Shown here: positions 27,318 through 36,061 of the stretch, in pieces
Position numbering within the stretch: position 1 is the first letter of the stretch
How the letters are laid out: each line of letters begins with the position of its first letter
Source of the DNA: Chloroflexota bacterium
GTDB taxonomy: Bacteria; Chloroflexota; Anaerolineae; Aggregatilineales; Phototrophicaceae
Assembly: GCA_026708115.1 (NCBI GenBank)
Contig: JAPOVL010000025.1
Span: 1 to 64,000 of the forward strand
Direction of reading: 5' to 3'
Length of the DNA stretch: 64,000 nt
The notes under the pieces: model-generated
What the model was told of the DNA's origin: nothing
Databases searched by the model: none
Seen by the model: only the letters and a program-made list of their open reading frames with translations
Made by a program: the position numbers and the translations under genes

Positions 27318-27794
27318 TCAGCCGATCCAATCCCGCCATTGTTGGGGAAGCGGCTTGTCCATGGCTTTGGCGTAGACGCTGACCTTGCCGTAGAAGATCA
27401 GCAGGGCCTCGCGCAAGATATCGAGGCTGATGTGGACGGGCACCTGGTAGCCGTCGCGATCCATCTGCTTGGTCTCGACATCCTCATCGGTGACCGCTAG
27501 CAGAGCAGCTTCGAGTTCCTGGTCCAATTGCTGATACCAGGCCTTCAGTCTGGCGACGCTGCCGAGGTAGCTGTCGTCGTGCGTCCGGTAGCTGAAGTCG
27601 ACTTTGAAGGTCTTGAAAGACTGGACGTAGGCATGTTCGGTTTCGCCCAGTTCGCGGCAGAGTTCGCCCAGCGTCGGGTTGCCGCCGCCCGGCGTATAAC
27701 TGAGATCATCGTCGGACAACACTTCCAGAAGCTGGTCGCGCAGCGGCGTATACATGCGGTTGAGGTCCCAGAATTGTTGGATTTGCTCGTTCAT
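27318..27794 (-). CDS. DinB-like four-helix protein
   Basis: 158 residues, all-helical by composition. The order of a His in the first helix region (GETEHAYVQSF, near residue 53) and later ILREALLIFYGKVSVYAKAM resembles the DinB/YfiT fold of metal-binding thiol transferases. The complete three-His metal site is not evident, so function is unknown. Divergent from the MoxR gene. Confidence 0.6.
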   Translation of the reverse strand: MNEQIQQFWDLNRMYTPLRDQLLEVLSDDDLSYTPGGGNPTLGELCRELGETEHAYVQSFKTFKVDFSYRTHDDSYLGSVARLKAWYQQLDQELEAALLAVTDEDVETKQMDRDGYQVPVHISLDILREALLIFYGKVSVYAKAMDKPLPQQWRDWIG

Positions 27795-27953
27795 CGTTGT
27801 CTCCCCGTTTTCTGTTCTGATTCAGTCCGTCTATTCTAGTCGGCAATGTGCAAGGTAGAAGGACAGATCGCTTAGAGCCTTCCGAAAATCATCCCGCATC
27901 AGTTAGAATACCTGATGGTAGCAATACAAAGCTTCGAAAAGCAATGAGACGAG

Positions 27954-28865
27954 ATGACGTGCATGTTCAAATCCGTTGATGACCTGCAAACTGCCATGAG
28001 CCAGCAAGACTATATCGCCGAGCGCGGGTTGGCGGTGGCGGTATTCCTGGCGCTGAAAACAGGCAAGCCGCTGTTTTTGGAAGGCGATGCCGGGGTTGGC
28101 AAGACCGAGATCGCCAAAGTGCTGGCGGCGCTGCTGGAGACCGATCTGATCCGCATGCAGTGCTACGAGGGACTGGATATCAATACGGCGGTTTACGAAT
28201 GGAATTATGCCGGTCAGATTTTGCACTTGCGATTGATGGAAGCCGAAGGCTTGGCCCGCGATGATATGGAAGGCGAATTGTTTTCGGAGCGCTTTTTGCT
28301 CAAGCGGCCATTGCTGCAGGCGATCGAAAAGAGTGTGAACGGCCGGGCGCCGGTATTGTTGATTGATGAGTTGGATCGCTCCGACGAAGAGTTCGAGGCC
28401 TATTTGCTGGAGTTGCTCTCGGACTTCCAGATCTCGATCCCGGAATTGGGCACGGTGAAGGCCGCCGCGCCGCCGATTGTGGTTGTGACATCGAACCGGA
28501 CGCGGGAAATCCACGATGCGCTCAAGCGGCGCTGTTTATACTTCTGGATCGATTACCCGCATTTCCATAAAGAACTGGAGATCGTGCAGCGGAAGGCACC
28601 GGATGTGCCGCCGATGCTGGCGCGACAGATCACGGCCTTCATACAAGACATGCGCTCGATGGAGTTGTTCAAGCGGCCGGGCGTCGCCGAAACACTGGAC
28701 TGGACGGCGGCTTTGATCGCGCTGGATCAGAATGAATTGGCCTTGGAAACGGTGCAGGACACGCTGGGCGTGATCTTGAAGTACCAGGACGATGTCGAAA
28801 TGTTGGATGCAACAACCATCCAAAATATGATCGAGCGGGCCAAAGTCGAAGCGCAGCGGGTTTGA
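27954..28865 (+). CDS. MoxR-family AAA+ ATPase (CoxD-like)
   Basis: 303 residues. Walker A GDAGVGKTE lies near residues 43-51, Walker B VLLIDELDRSDEEFEAYLL further on, and sensor/arginine elements follow (VTSNRTREIHDALKRRC). MoxR ATPases of the CoxD group work with a VWA partner to insert sulfur or assemble the Mo site of CoxL-type hydroxylases. The VWA partner gene follows after 2 bp. An in-frame ATG at 27963 is an alternative start; neither has a strong ribosome site. Confidence 0.85.
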   Translation: MTCMFKSVDDLQTAMSQQDYIAERGLAVAVFLALKTGKPLFLEGDAGVGKTEIAKVLAALLETDLIRMQCYEGLDINTAVYEWNYAGQILHLRLMEAEGLARDDMEGELFSERFLLKRPLLQAIEKSVNGRAPVLLIDELDRSDEEFEAYLLELLSDFQISIPELGTVKAAAPPIVVVTSNRTREIHDALKRRCLYFWIDYPHFHKELEIVQRKAPDVPPMLARQITAFIQDMRSMELFKRPGVAETLDWTAALIALDQNELALETVQDTLGVILKYQDDVEMLDATTIQNMIERAKVEAQRV

Positions 28866-28867
28866 CC

Positions 28868-30115
28868 ATGTCCTCCGAGGGTCCACCCATCAAAGGCGTA
28901 TTCCTTGGCCCGGCTGATGCGCCCTATGACTATCAGGGCGGCAAATTGACGCACAATCTGATTTTGTTCGGGCGCGTTTGCCGGGCGCTGGGCATGAATG
29001 TGACGCCCAACCGCATGATGGATGTGGCACGGGCGCTGGCGCATATTCAACTGGGGCGCAAGCAAGATTTCTACTTCACCTTGCGGGCGCACTTGGTCAC
29101 GCATCCACGGGAATTCGCCTATTTTGATGAAGCCTTTGATATCTTCTGGCGGCGACCGTCGGATGGTTTTACCACGCTGAATTTGCAGTCGCTGGGCGAA
29201 GAGCGGCGCAAAAAAAAGACGCAGTTCTTGCCGCCGCTGACATCCACGCCGAGCGAGAACGGCAGCGACAGCAAGGAGTTGGATCCGGCCATGATCGCGC
29301 TGGTGCCGACTTACAGCCGGGAAGAGCGTTTGCGCCACAAGGACTTTGCCGAGATGAGCGCCGAAGAGCTGGAAATGGCGAAGCGCGCCATCGCGAAAAT
29401 GCCGGAATCGCTGGGCATGCGCCGGACGCGCCGCTTTGAAAATGGCAAGGGGCGACAGATCAACATGCGGCGCCTGATGAAAGATGTGATTCGCAAACGC
29501 GGCGATGTCACGGGGTTGCCGACGCATCGCCGCAAGGAAAAGCCGCGTCCGGTGGTATTGCTCTGCGATATCAGCGGCAGCATGGAACGGTACACGCGTG
29601 TGCTGCTGCACTTCATGCACACATTAGCCGGCTCGCTGTTCCAGGTCGAGTCATTCGTCTATAGCACAGACATCACGCGCATTACGCGGCAGATCCGACA
29701 AAAGAACGTGGATGACGCGCTGGAAGATGTGGGCCAGGCCGTCTTGCAGTGGGGCGGCGGCACGATGACCGGCGAGTGTCTGCATCGCTTCAATTGGGTC
29801 TGGTCGCGACGCGTGCTGGGGCGCGGCGCGGTGGTGCTGTTGATAACGGACGGTTGGGATCGCGGGGATATCCCGCTCTTGCACCGGGAAATGGAACGGC
29901 TGCGGCATTCTTGTCGACGGTTGATCTGGCTGAATCCCTTGCTCGATGTGCCGGAGTATGAGCCGCTGACCCGGGGGGCGCAGGCGCTGTTGCCTTATGT
30001 GCATGACTTTCTGCCGATTACCAACCTGGCGAACCTGGAGGCGATCGTCAAAGCGCTGAACAATCTAAAGGGCCGCCCGAGCGCCGAAGCGTATCGCAAG
30101 CGGTATTTGGCCTGA
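28868..30115 (+). CDS. VWA-domain protein (CoxE-like)
   Basis: 415 residues. The N-terminal half is helical, with a KRYxF-like RRTRRFENGKGRQIN stretch before the VWA domain. The MIDAS motif is LLCDISGSMERYTR (D-x-S-x-S), followed by the TxxT-type GGGTMTGECL and the later LLITDGWDRGD. This matches CoxE, the metal-binding partner of the MoxR/CoxD ATPase. It starts 2 bp after the moxR stop; a TTG at 28862 overlapping that stop is an alternative start. Confidence 0.85.
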   Translation: MSSEGPPIKGVFLGPADAPYDYQGGKLTHNLILFGRVCRALGMNVTPNRMMDVARALAHIQLGRKQDFYFTLRAHLVTHPREFAYFDEAFDIFWRRPSDGFTTLNLQSLGEERRKKKTQFLPPLTSTPSENGSDSKELDPAMIALVPTYSREERLRHKDFAEMSAEELEMAKRAIAKMPESLGMRRTRRFENGKGRQINMRRLMKDVIRKRGDVTGLPTHRRKEKPRPVVLLCDISGSMERYTRVLLHFMHTLAGSLFQVESFVYSTDITRITRQIRQKNVDDALEDVGQAVLQWGGGTMTGECLHRFNWVWSRRVLGRGAVVLLITDGWDRGDIPLLHREMERLRHSCRRLIWLNPLLDVPEYEPLTRGAQALLPYVHDFLPITNLANLEAIVKALNNLKGRPSAEAYRKRYLA

Positions 30116-30123
30116 GAGGCGCT

Positions 30124-30145
30124 GGGCGGCGTTGCGAGGCCGCCC
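30124..30145. repeat. GGGCGGC/GCCGCCC hairpin, R3-like
   Basis: Seven-base perfect stem followed by CTGCG, resembling the R3 frame (GGGCGAC..GTCGCCCCTAC). It lies between coxE and the xdhC-like gene. Confidence 0.45.
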
Positions 30146-30178
30146 CTGCGAACACCTGGGTGGATTGCTGGAGGGATG

Positions 30179-31234
30179 ATGTTAGACATCCTGGAAATGA
30201 TAAACGACTGGATCGCGGCGGATCGCCGCGTGGCATTGGCGACGGTGGTCAAGACCTGGGGATCGGCACCGAGGCGCGAGGGATCGAAGATGGGCATCAC
30301 TGTGGCGCCGGGGCGCGTCGATAGTGCTGCGCCAGCGATGATTGGCTCGGTCAGCGGCGGCTGCGTGGAAGGGGCGGTGGTCGAGGAGGCGACCGCGGGC
30401 TTGCGCGATGGCGCGCCGCGCTTGCTCAAATTCGGCGTGGCGGATGACCTGGCCTGGGAGGTCGGTTTGACCTGCGGCGGCAGCATCGAAGTCTTTGTCG
30501 AGCCGTTGGATCCGATCTGGTGGGAGGCGCTGGCCGAGCTGGCGGCGGGGGATCATTTCGGCGTGACGATCACGGTCGTGGAGGGCGAGCTGATCGGCGA
30601 GAAAGTCCTGCTTGATGCCCGGGGAGAGGTGCTGTTTGGGACGGACAACCTGACGGCGGCGCAGGTGGAAACCATGAAAGCCCTGGCCAAGTCAAGCAAG
30701 AAAAGCGGGCTGGTAGAGATGGGCGACGCGCGCGTCATGGTCGATATGCAGGTCGAGCGCCCGCATCTGATCCTGATCGGCGGTGTTCATGTGGCGATTC
30801 CCTTGCAAGCGATGGCAACGCAGGCCGGTTTTCGCGTCTCGATCGTCGATCCACGGGCGGCATTCGCCTCGCGCGAGCGCTTTCCCAACGTGACGGAGAT
30901 CTTGCACAGCTATCCGGACAAGGCCTTGCCGGAACTTGGTCTGGATCGCAGCACTTATCTGGCGGTCTTGACGCACGACCCCAAGATTGACGACAAGGCG
31001 CTGATCACCGCGCTGCCGGCAAACATCCCCTACATCGGCGTTTTGAGCAGCGGGCGCACGCACAAGCAGCGCGTGGCGCGGCTGAAAGAGGCCGGGCTGG
31101 GCGATGAGTTGATCGCGCAGATTCGCACGCCGATCGGCATCGACATCGGCGCGACTACGCCGGAAGAGATCGCGGTCTGTATATTGGCCGAGATCATCGC
31201 CGTGCGAAACGGACTGCGCGATGAAGTTCGGTGA
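30179..31234 (+). CDS. XdhC/CoxF-family Mo-cofactor maturation protein
   Basis: About 351 residues. The N-terminal XdhC domain has ALATVVKTWGSAPRREGSKM and GSVSGGCVEGAVVEEA with the conserved Cys. The C-terminal Rossmann domain has HLILIGGVHVAIPLQAMA and VSIVDPRAAFASRERF. XdhC-type proteins bind and sulfurate molybdenum cofactor for xanthine-dehydrogenase-type enzymes, matching the cox genes upstream. GGAGGG runs directly into ATGATG, so either ATG may be used. The 3' end overlaps the next gene by 14 bp. Confidence 0.85.
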   Translation: MLDILEMINDWIAADRRVALATVVKTWGSAPRREGSKMGITVAPGRVDSAAPAMIGSVSGGCVEGAVVEEATAGLRDGAPRLLKFGVADDLAWEVGLTCGGSIEVFVEPLDPIWWEALAELAAGDHFGVTITVVEGELIGEKVLLDARGEVLFGTDNLTAAQVETMKALAKSSKKSGLVEMGDARVMVDMQVERPHLILIGGVHVAIPLQAMATQAGFRVSIVDPRAAFASRERFPNVTEILHSYPDKALPELGLDRSTYLAVLTHDPKIDDKALITALPANIPYIGVLSSGRTHKQRVARLKEAGLGDELIAQIRTPIGIDIGATTPEEIAVCILAEIIAVRNGLRDEVR

Positions 31235-32231
31235 AGTGCCGATAGCCGACGCGCTGGGCGCGATTCTGGCGCACAAGCTCTACGATGCCTCGGGCAAGCT
31301 GGTTTTCAACAAGGGCCACAGGCTCGGCGAGTCGGATTTGGCGGCGCTGCGCAGCCTGGGCCTGGAGCGCGTTATCGTCACGCAGTTGAGCGATGCCGAC
31401 CTGCACGAAGATATTGCGGCCGAGCGCATCGGCAAAGCGGTTGCCGGACCCATGGTCGCATGGCGGACGCCGGGCGTGGGACGCGCCAACCTGACGGCGG
31501 CGGCCCGCGGCGTTTTGCATGTGGATGTGCCCAAGCTCGAATTAATCAACAACATTTATGACGGCATCACCATCGCCACCTTGCGCGAATATAGCCTGGT
31601 CGGCACGGGCGATATGGTGGCGCTGGTCAAAGTGGTGCCATTTGGCGTGCCGCAGGCGCGGGTGGTTGATGTGGAGCGGATCGCCGAAGCGAGCGCCGCC
31701 ATCCTGCGCATTCTGCCGCTGCAGGAGAAACGCGTGGCGCTGATCGTCAGCGGCACGGAAGCCCGGCGCGAGCGCCTGCTCAAGAGCTTTCACGGGCCGG
31801 TCCGGCAGCGCGTCCAGGGCTGGGGCAGCCATTTGCTGGAACCGGTTTTTGTGGCGCATGATGCCGATGCCATCGCCGGGTCCATCCGCGCCCAGGCCGG
31901 TGCCGATCTGATCCTGGTGGCGGGCATGTCTGCCATCATCGACCGCGAAGACATCGTGCCCTCGGCGCTGCTGCGGGCGGGCGGCAGCATCACGCTGCAC
32001 GGCGTGCCGGTGGATCCGGGCACGCTGCTGATGATGGGATACCTGGACGAGGCGCCGGTGGTGGGCGCGCCGGGCTGCATCAAATCGCCCAAGACCAATG
32101 TCATCGACTGGATTCTGCCGCGCCTGCTGACCGGCGAGCGGCTGACGCGGGCCAACCTGGTGTCAATGGGTCACGGCGGTCTGCTCCAGGACATCGCCGA
32201 ACGTCCCATGCCGCGTAGCTTGACGGATTGA
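31221..32231 (+). CDS. Molybdopterin-binding (MoeA/MogA-fold) protein
   Basis: 336 residues. The C-terminal half shows the MPT-binding fold: KRVALIVSGTEARRERLL, then ADLILVAGMSAIIDREDIVP (place of the usual SGG..D motif) and GVPVDPGTLLMMGYLDEAPV, VVGAPGCIKSP. It lacks the four-domain size of MoeA and resembles the shorter MoeA-like proteins found with CoxL operons. It probably hands over or modifies the cofactor. Overlaps the XdhC-like gene by 14 bp. Confidence 0.78.
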   Translation: MKFGEVPIADALGAILAHKLYDASGKLVFNKGHRLGESDLAALRSLGLERVIVTQLSDADLHEDIAAERIGKAVAGPMVAWRTPGVGRANLTAAARGVLHVDVPKLELINNIYDGITIATLREYSLVGTGDMVALVKVVPFGVPQARVVDVERIAEASAAILRILPLQEKRVALIVSGTEARRERLLKSFHGPVRQRVQGWGSHLLEPVFVAHDADAIAGSIRAQAGADLILVAGMSAIIDREDIVPSALLRAGGSITLHGVPVDPGTLLMMGYLDEAPVVGAPGCIKSPKTNVIDWILPRLLTGERLTRANLVSMGHGGLLQDIAERPMPRSLTD

Positions 32232-32235
32232 CATC

Positions 32236-32889
32236 ATGCCCCCACCCCCCGGCCCCCTCCCCCACAAGGAGGGAGGGGGGGAAAAACGCAACGCCATTAA
32301 GTCTTTTGCTGCAATTATCCTGGCGGCGGGGCTGTCGTCGCGCATGGTTGAAAACAAGCTGCTGCTGCCCTGGGTCGATGGCGAGCCCATCATCAGTCAT
32401 GTTGTCAAAGCCTACGTCGATGCCGGCCTTGGTCCGATCATCGTCGTGACCGGGCGCGAGGCTGCGGTCGTAGGCGCTGCCGTCGCGGCTTATGGGCCGA
32501 CGCTGGCGCATAATCCCGACTTCGCGACCGGTGAAATGCTGTCGTCGGTGAAGGTCGGGCTGCGCGGGCTGCGGGAGGGACTGGGCGCGGTTTTCATTCA
32601 GCCGGGCGACATGCCTTGTGTGACGAGCGCGGTGATAGGGCAGCTAGGCGCGGCGCATGCGCCGGGTTTCAATGTCGCGCCGGTGTACCAGGGTCAGCGC
32701 GGGCATCCGGTGCTGCTGGATCGGGCTTTTTGGCGGGCGATGCTGGATTTGCCAGCGGCTGCCAGGCCGCGTGATGTGATTCAAGGGGCACGGGAGAAGT
32801 TGCGCTTGGTGGAGGTGGATGAGAAGGGCGTAGTGCTGGATGTGGATACGCGGGAGGCGTATGAGCGGGGCTTGGGGCGGGGATGTTGA
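32236..32889 (+). CDS. MobA/MocA-like molybdenum cofactor nucleotidyltransferase with repeat-derived N-terminus
   Basis: 217 residues. The nucleotide-binding start AAIILAAGLSSRMVENKLLL and later FIQPGDMPCVTSAVIGQL mark the MocA (CTP) or MobA (GTP) group, which converts Mo-MPT to the dinucleotide form needed by CoxL/XDH enzymes. The first 15-17 codons (MPPPPGPLPHKEGGGEK) are pure R1 repeat. The only ATG, at 32236, lies just before the repeat, and the family normally starts at the IILAAG strand. Alternatively the repeat's AGGAGGGAGG could serve as a ribosome site for an ATT start at 32296. Confidence 0.82.
   Translation: MPPPPGPLPHKEGGGEKRNAIKSFAAIILAAGLSSRMVENKLLLPWVDGEPIISHVVKAYVDAGLGPIIVVTGREAAVVGAAVAAYGPTLAHNPDFATGEMLSSVKVGLRGLREGLGAVFIQPGDMPCVTSAVIGQLGAAHAPGFNVAPVYQGQRGHPVLLDRAFWRAMLDLPAAARPRDVIQGAREKLRLVEVDEKGVVLDVDTREAYERGLGRGC
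32239..32281. repeat. R1 palindromic repeat forming the 5' end of the MocA-like gene
   Basis: C-rich arm (CCCCACCCCCCGGCCCCCTC), CCACAA loop, GGAGGGAGGGGGGG arm. Its translation supplies the odd Pro/Gly-rich start of the protein. Confidence 0.75.
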
Positions 32890-32891
32890 GC

Positions 32892-35800
32892 TTATTCAAT
32901 CGGAAATTGCGGGATAGCCTCGTCAATTTCTTGCATGATGCGAATAGTTTCGGATAGTGCGACGATGATTTTCTGATAGTGCTCCAGGTCGTCGGTTGAC
33001 AGCACCCGTCCGCGTCGGTCTTCAAGCCACTTGTGCAGCACTTGATATCCGCCGATGTGAAAGTCCCAGATTTCTTGCGGCACGTCGCCTATGTACTGGT
33101 ATTCGTTGATGTATACTTGCCCGCCTTTTTCGACGTACTTAGGAAAGTCGCCAGTCTCCGAAACTAAGTTGTCGAAGCTTTTGTCATCGACCGCGACATT
33201 GTAAGTCGTCATAGGCTTCAACAGCTTGGGCGAATTCATCAGATGCAGCCTCGCCAACTCCGCGCCGAGGCGAACAAGCTTTACAAACAAGTCGATATCC
33301 GAAGTCAAAGGTAGGCGCGGAAAATCAATCTTCAGGAACTCGGCGTAACGTTCGCGATAAGTCGGACTGTGGAATACGGCATAGGCGTAGTAGAAGACGT
33401 CTTCAGTTCCGAACCAGTTTGCAGCAACAGTGCTATCGGCGAAGGCGCTGCCTTCTGTTATGAATTGCAGACCAAGATTCAATTCCATTTCGCTGACGAA
33501 CGCTCTTGAAAGGTTGGGACGACGTCCTTTCTCACTTAGAGGATATTCACTGGTGTCAGCCAGTTCTTTCTGCCTATTGGGATAGGTGTAGACAGGAAAT
33601 ACGGCATTTGCTTCGCGACTCTTGTTTGAGATAACACAGTCGTTGGCGGGGTAATCTGTTAACCAAATGTGTCGGAAGCCGGTTGTCCCCTGTTGTCGTG
33701 TGGCTAGGAGACAAAGGTTTTCCTTATTGAGAACATAGTCTAACAACTTTCTCCGTGGACGATCCATCATTGCAGTACTCAAATAGCAGTGTCTGTCGTC
33801 AAATGGGCGATAACTGCAAACGGTGATTTTTTCTTCCCATTTGTCATCATTTACAATTTGCATTCGTGCATTCTGTACCTGCCAGTCTTTAGTATCATGA
33901 AGAGAATAAGCTTCGCGTATCCAAGAGTCAGAGACACTCCGATCTCTCATGCTTTTGGCGCGGTCTACAATTTCTTCACGATCAAAGTCAACCGCGAAAT
34001 GATCGCGATGTGTCTGAAAGCCAGTTACGTGTTCGATCACAATGTCTGTAAGTGCAGTGTATCTTTCGTACTCGTACCGAAACGTTGTATCCTGTTGCAC
34101 AAAAAAGTAATTTGGCGATGAAGGGTTCAAAAGAGTCCATGGAGAGTTAGAAATATCGTGCTCGTTAAGCCAAGCATATTTGTTATCACGTGTACCGCGA
34201 ATGTCACAGTAATGCACTGCAGCCATGCCATCTGTAGATTTTTCTTTGGTCAAAAACAATATTGATACGCCAGACTGTATCTCGAACACATTTTCATCAT
34301 CTTTTCCGTCCAGGCGCGACTTGCGTTTTGTGCTTCCATGCAAATTCACAACATAAATACTGGAACATGCTTCCAAAAGATGCTTTCGCATTCCTCTAAA
34401 AGTTAAGGCGTCCAAGTAACTGTTGGCAGTGATGAAAGCCAACACTCCGGAGCCAGTTTGTTCTATCCGCCACTGACCAAAGCGGATAAACTTCACATAA
34501 TCATTCTTTATCCACTTAGTGTTTCGTTCACGTCGCACATTACCATTAGATACGGCATAATCATTCAACAGATTCGTAATCCATTCGCCTTTGTTGACAC
34601 TATGTCCCCTGTAAGGTGGATTCCCCAATATGACCATAATTGGTTTCTCGCGCTTAATCGCTGTGGCTTCGTTGGCCTCCTGCTCAAGAAAACCGCCAAA
34701 TGGCGATTCGTATTTTTCTTTGATTCCTTCTTCCAACGAGTTGGTCAGATAGATGCCAAGCCGCTGATCTTCCCTAAACTCGTAAGCGTAACTGTCGAGC
34801 TGCATGCTAAGCTTCATGTGCGCTACCGTGTACGGTGCCATTAAGAGTTCAAATCCGAAGAGACGAGGCAGCAAGTGCTCGTCGACATAGCTCTTCCAGC
34901 GGCCACGTTGGGCGAGAAAGCTGTCGTAGATTTGCTCGATGACGAAGTAAAGGAACGTTCCTGTACCGACGGCGGGGTCAAGGATGAGCGTGTCTTTGTC
35001 GGCGAGCCCGTCCGGTCTATCAAAGCAGGTTTTCAGGATATGGTCGACGCTGCGGACGATATATTTGACAACAGACTCGGGCGTGTAATAGACTCCGCGT
35101 TTATCGCGCAGCCCCGGGTTGTAGGCGCTGAGGAATGTCTCGTAGAAATGGAAGTCCGGGTCGGTCTGTTGGGTTTGCTTGCCAAAGTGTTCGAGGATGC
35201 TGTCCATGTCGGTGTGTCGAAGAATCTCGACCAAGCTCTCGACGAGCCATGTGAGTCGAGATCCCAAGTCGAAACTACTGTGATGAAACAACCTACGCAG
35301 AAAGGGGTTGGTACGTGGGATGTCTTCCGCGGCTCCGCTGAGACTGAATTGCGCGGGATTTGCCGGATAGTTTACGCGCGAGGCGAACAAGCCATATGTG
35401 AGCGTTTGAGCGTACATATCGGCAAACTTCTCCTCATCCAAGTCTGGAATCAATGTATTAGCGAAGGCTGACTTTTGGTCTTGGAAGTGCTTACTCGGCT
35501 CATCGCTCTTGAGGTCTTTTTCGATGAAATGGGCAATCAGCTTTGCGTGTCGTGCAAGCCGCTCCGCCAGTTCTCTTGCGCTGTTGACAGTTGGTGCCGT
35601 TTGCAAGGCGAATTGACTCAGCATATCGGTCAAGTCGCCATACGTCTTTGAGACGCGCGTTATCTTGCCGTCCTTCTCTCTCGCTATTTCGACGATACCG
35701 ACCCTCTCTCCGTTCACATACCAGCGGAATTCGAGGTAATTGGTCAGAATCAGATTGCCCTGCGCCATGTATCGTTTAATTTGATCTGACTTTTCTGTTC

Positions 35801-36041
35801 GGCTCAATTGGTTGCCGATGTCTTTGGCCTCGACGATGCCAATGGGCACATTACCGGGTTGGCGCAAGACGACAAAATCCGGCATGCCGATTGCTGTGCG
35901 AGCAGGGTCGTTGACCGCGTTCAGACCTGTATCAATTGATTCCAACAGCTTCTTCAAGGCCGGACGGTAGGCGTGCTCACCAGCCATGCCAGTATTGAAT
36001 TCACTTTGTATTTCAGTGAGATAGTCTCTGATGGCGCTCAT
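32892..36041 (-). CDS. Single-chain restriction-modification enzyme (type IIG / type ISP-like nuclease-methyltransferase)
   Basis: 1049 residues. The N-terminal PD-(D/E)XK nuclease is visible as GMPDFVVL (Asp55) and GIVEAKD (Glu71, Lys73). A helical coupler follows. The gamma-class N6-adenine methyltransferase has motif I DPAVGTGTFL at 355-364 and motif IV NPPY at 474-477. The last 400 residues resemble the type ISP target-recognition region (YRERYAEFLKIDFPRLPL, near residues 890-907). No helicase is present, unlike true type ISP enzymes. It is clearly AT-richer than its neighbours, suggesting transfer. It ends 3 bp from the convergent MocA gene. Confidence 0.85.
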   Translation of the reverse strand: MSAIRDYLTEIQSEFNTGMAGEHAYRPALKKLLESIDTGLNAVNDPARTAIGMPDFVVLRQPGNVPIGIVEAKDIGNQLSRTEKSDQIKRYMAQGNLILTNYLEFRWYVNGERVGIVEIAREKDGKITRVSKTYGDLTDMLSQFALQTAPTVNSARELAERLARHAKLIAHFIEKDLKSDEPSKHFQDQKSAFANTLIPDLDEEKFADMYAQTLTYGLFASRVNYPANPAQFSLSGAAEDIPRTNPFLRRLFHHSSFDLGSRLTWLVESLVEILRHTDMDSILEHFGKQTQQTDPDFHFYETFLSAYNPGLRDKRGVYYTPESVVKYIVRSVDHILKTCFDRPDGLADKDTLILDPAVGTGTFLYFVIEQIYDSFLAQRGRWKSYVDEHLLPRLFGFELLMAPYTVAHMKLSMQLDSYAYEFREDQRLGIYLTNSLEEGIKEKYESPFGGFLEQEANEATAIKREKPIMVILGNPPYRGHSVNKGEWITNLLNDYAVSNGNVRRERNTKWIKNDYVKFIRFGQWRIEQTGSGVLAFITANSYLDALTFRGMRKHLLEACSSIYVVNLHGSTKRKSRLDGKDDENVFEIQSGVSILFLTKEKSTDGMAAVHYCDIRGTRDNKYAWLNEHDISNSPWTLLNPSSPNYFFVQQDTTFRYEYERYTALTDIVIEHVTGFQTHRDHFAVDFDREEIVDRAKSMRDRSVSDSWIREAYSLHDTKDWQVQNARMQIVNDDKWEEKITVCSYRPFDDRHCYLSTAMMDRPRRKLLDYVLNKENLCLLATRQQGTTGFRHIWLTDYPANDCVISNKSREANAVFPVYTYPNRQKELADTSEYPLSEKGRRPNLSRAFVSEMELNLGLQFITEGSAFADSTVAANWFGTEDVFYYAYAVFHSPTYRERYAEFLKIDFPRLPLTSDIDLFVKLVRLGAELARLHLMNSPKLLKPMTTYNVAVDDKSFDNLVSETGDFPKYVEKGGQVYINEYQYIGDVPQEIWDFHIGGYQVLHKWLEDRRGRVLSTDDLEHYQKIIVALSETIRIMQEIDEAIPQFPIE

Positions 36042-36061
36042 GCTGTCTCTCTCACGCTGCG

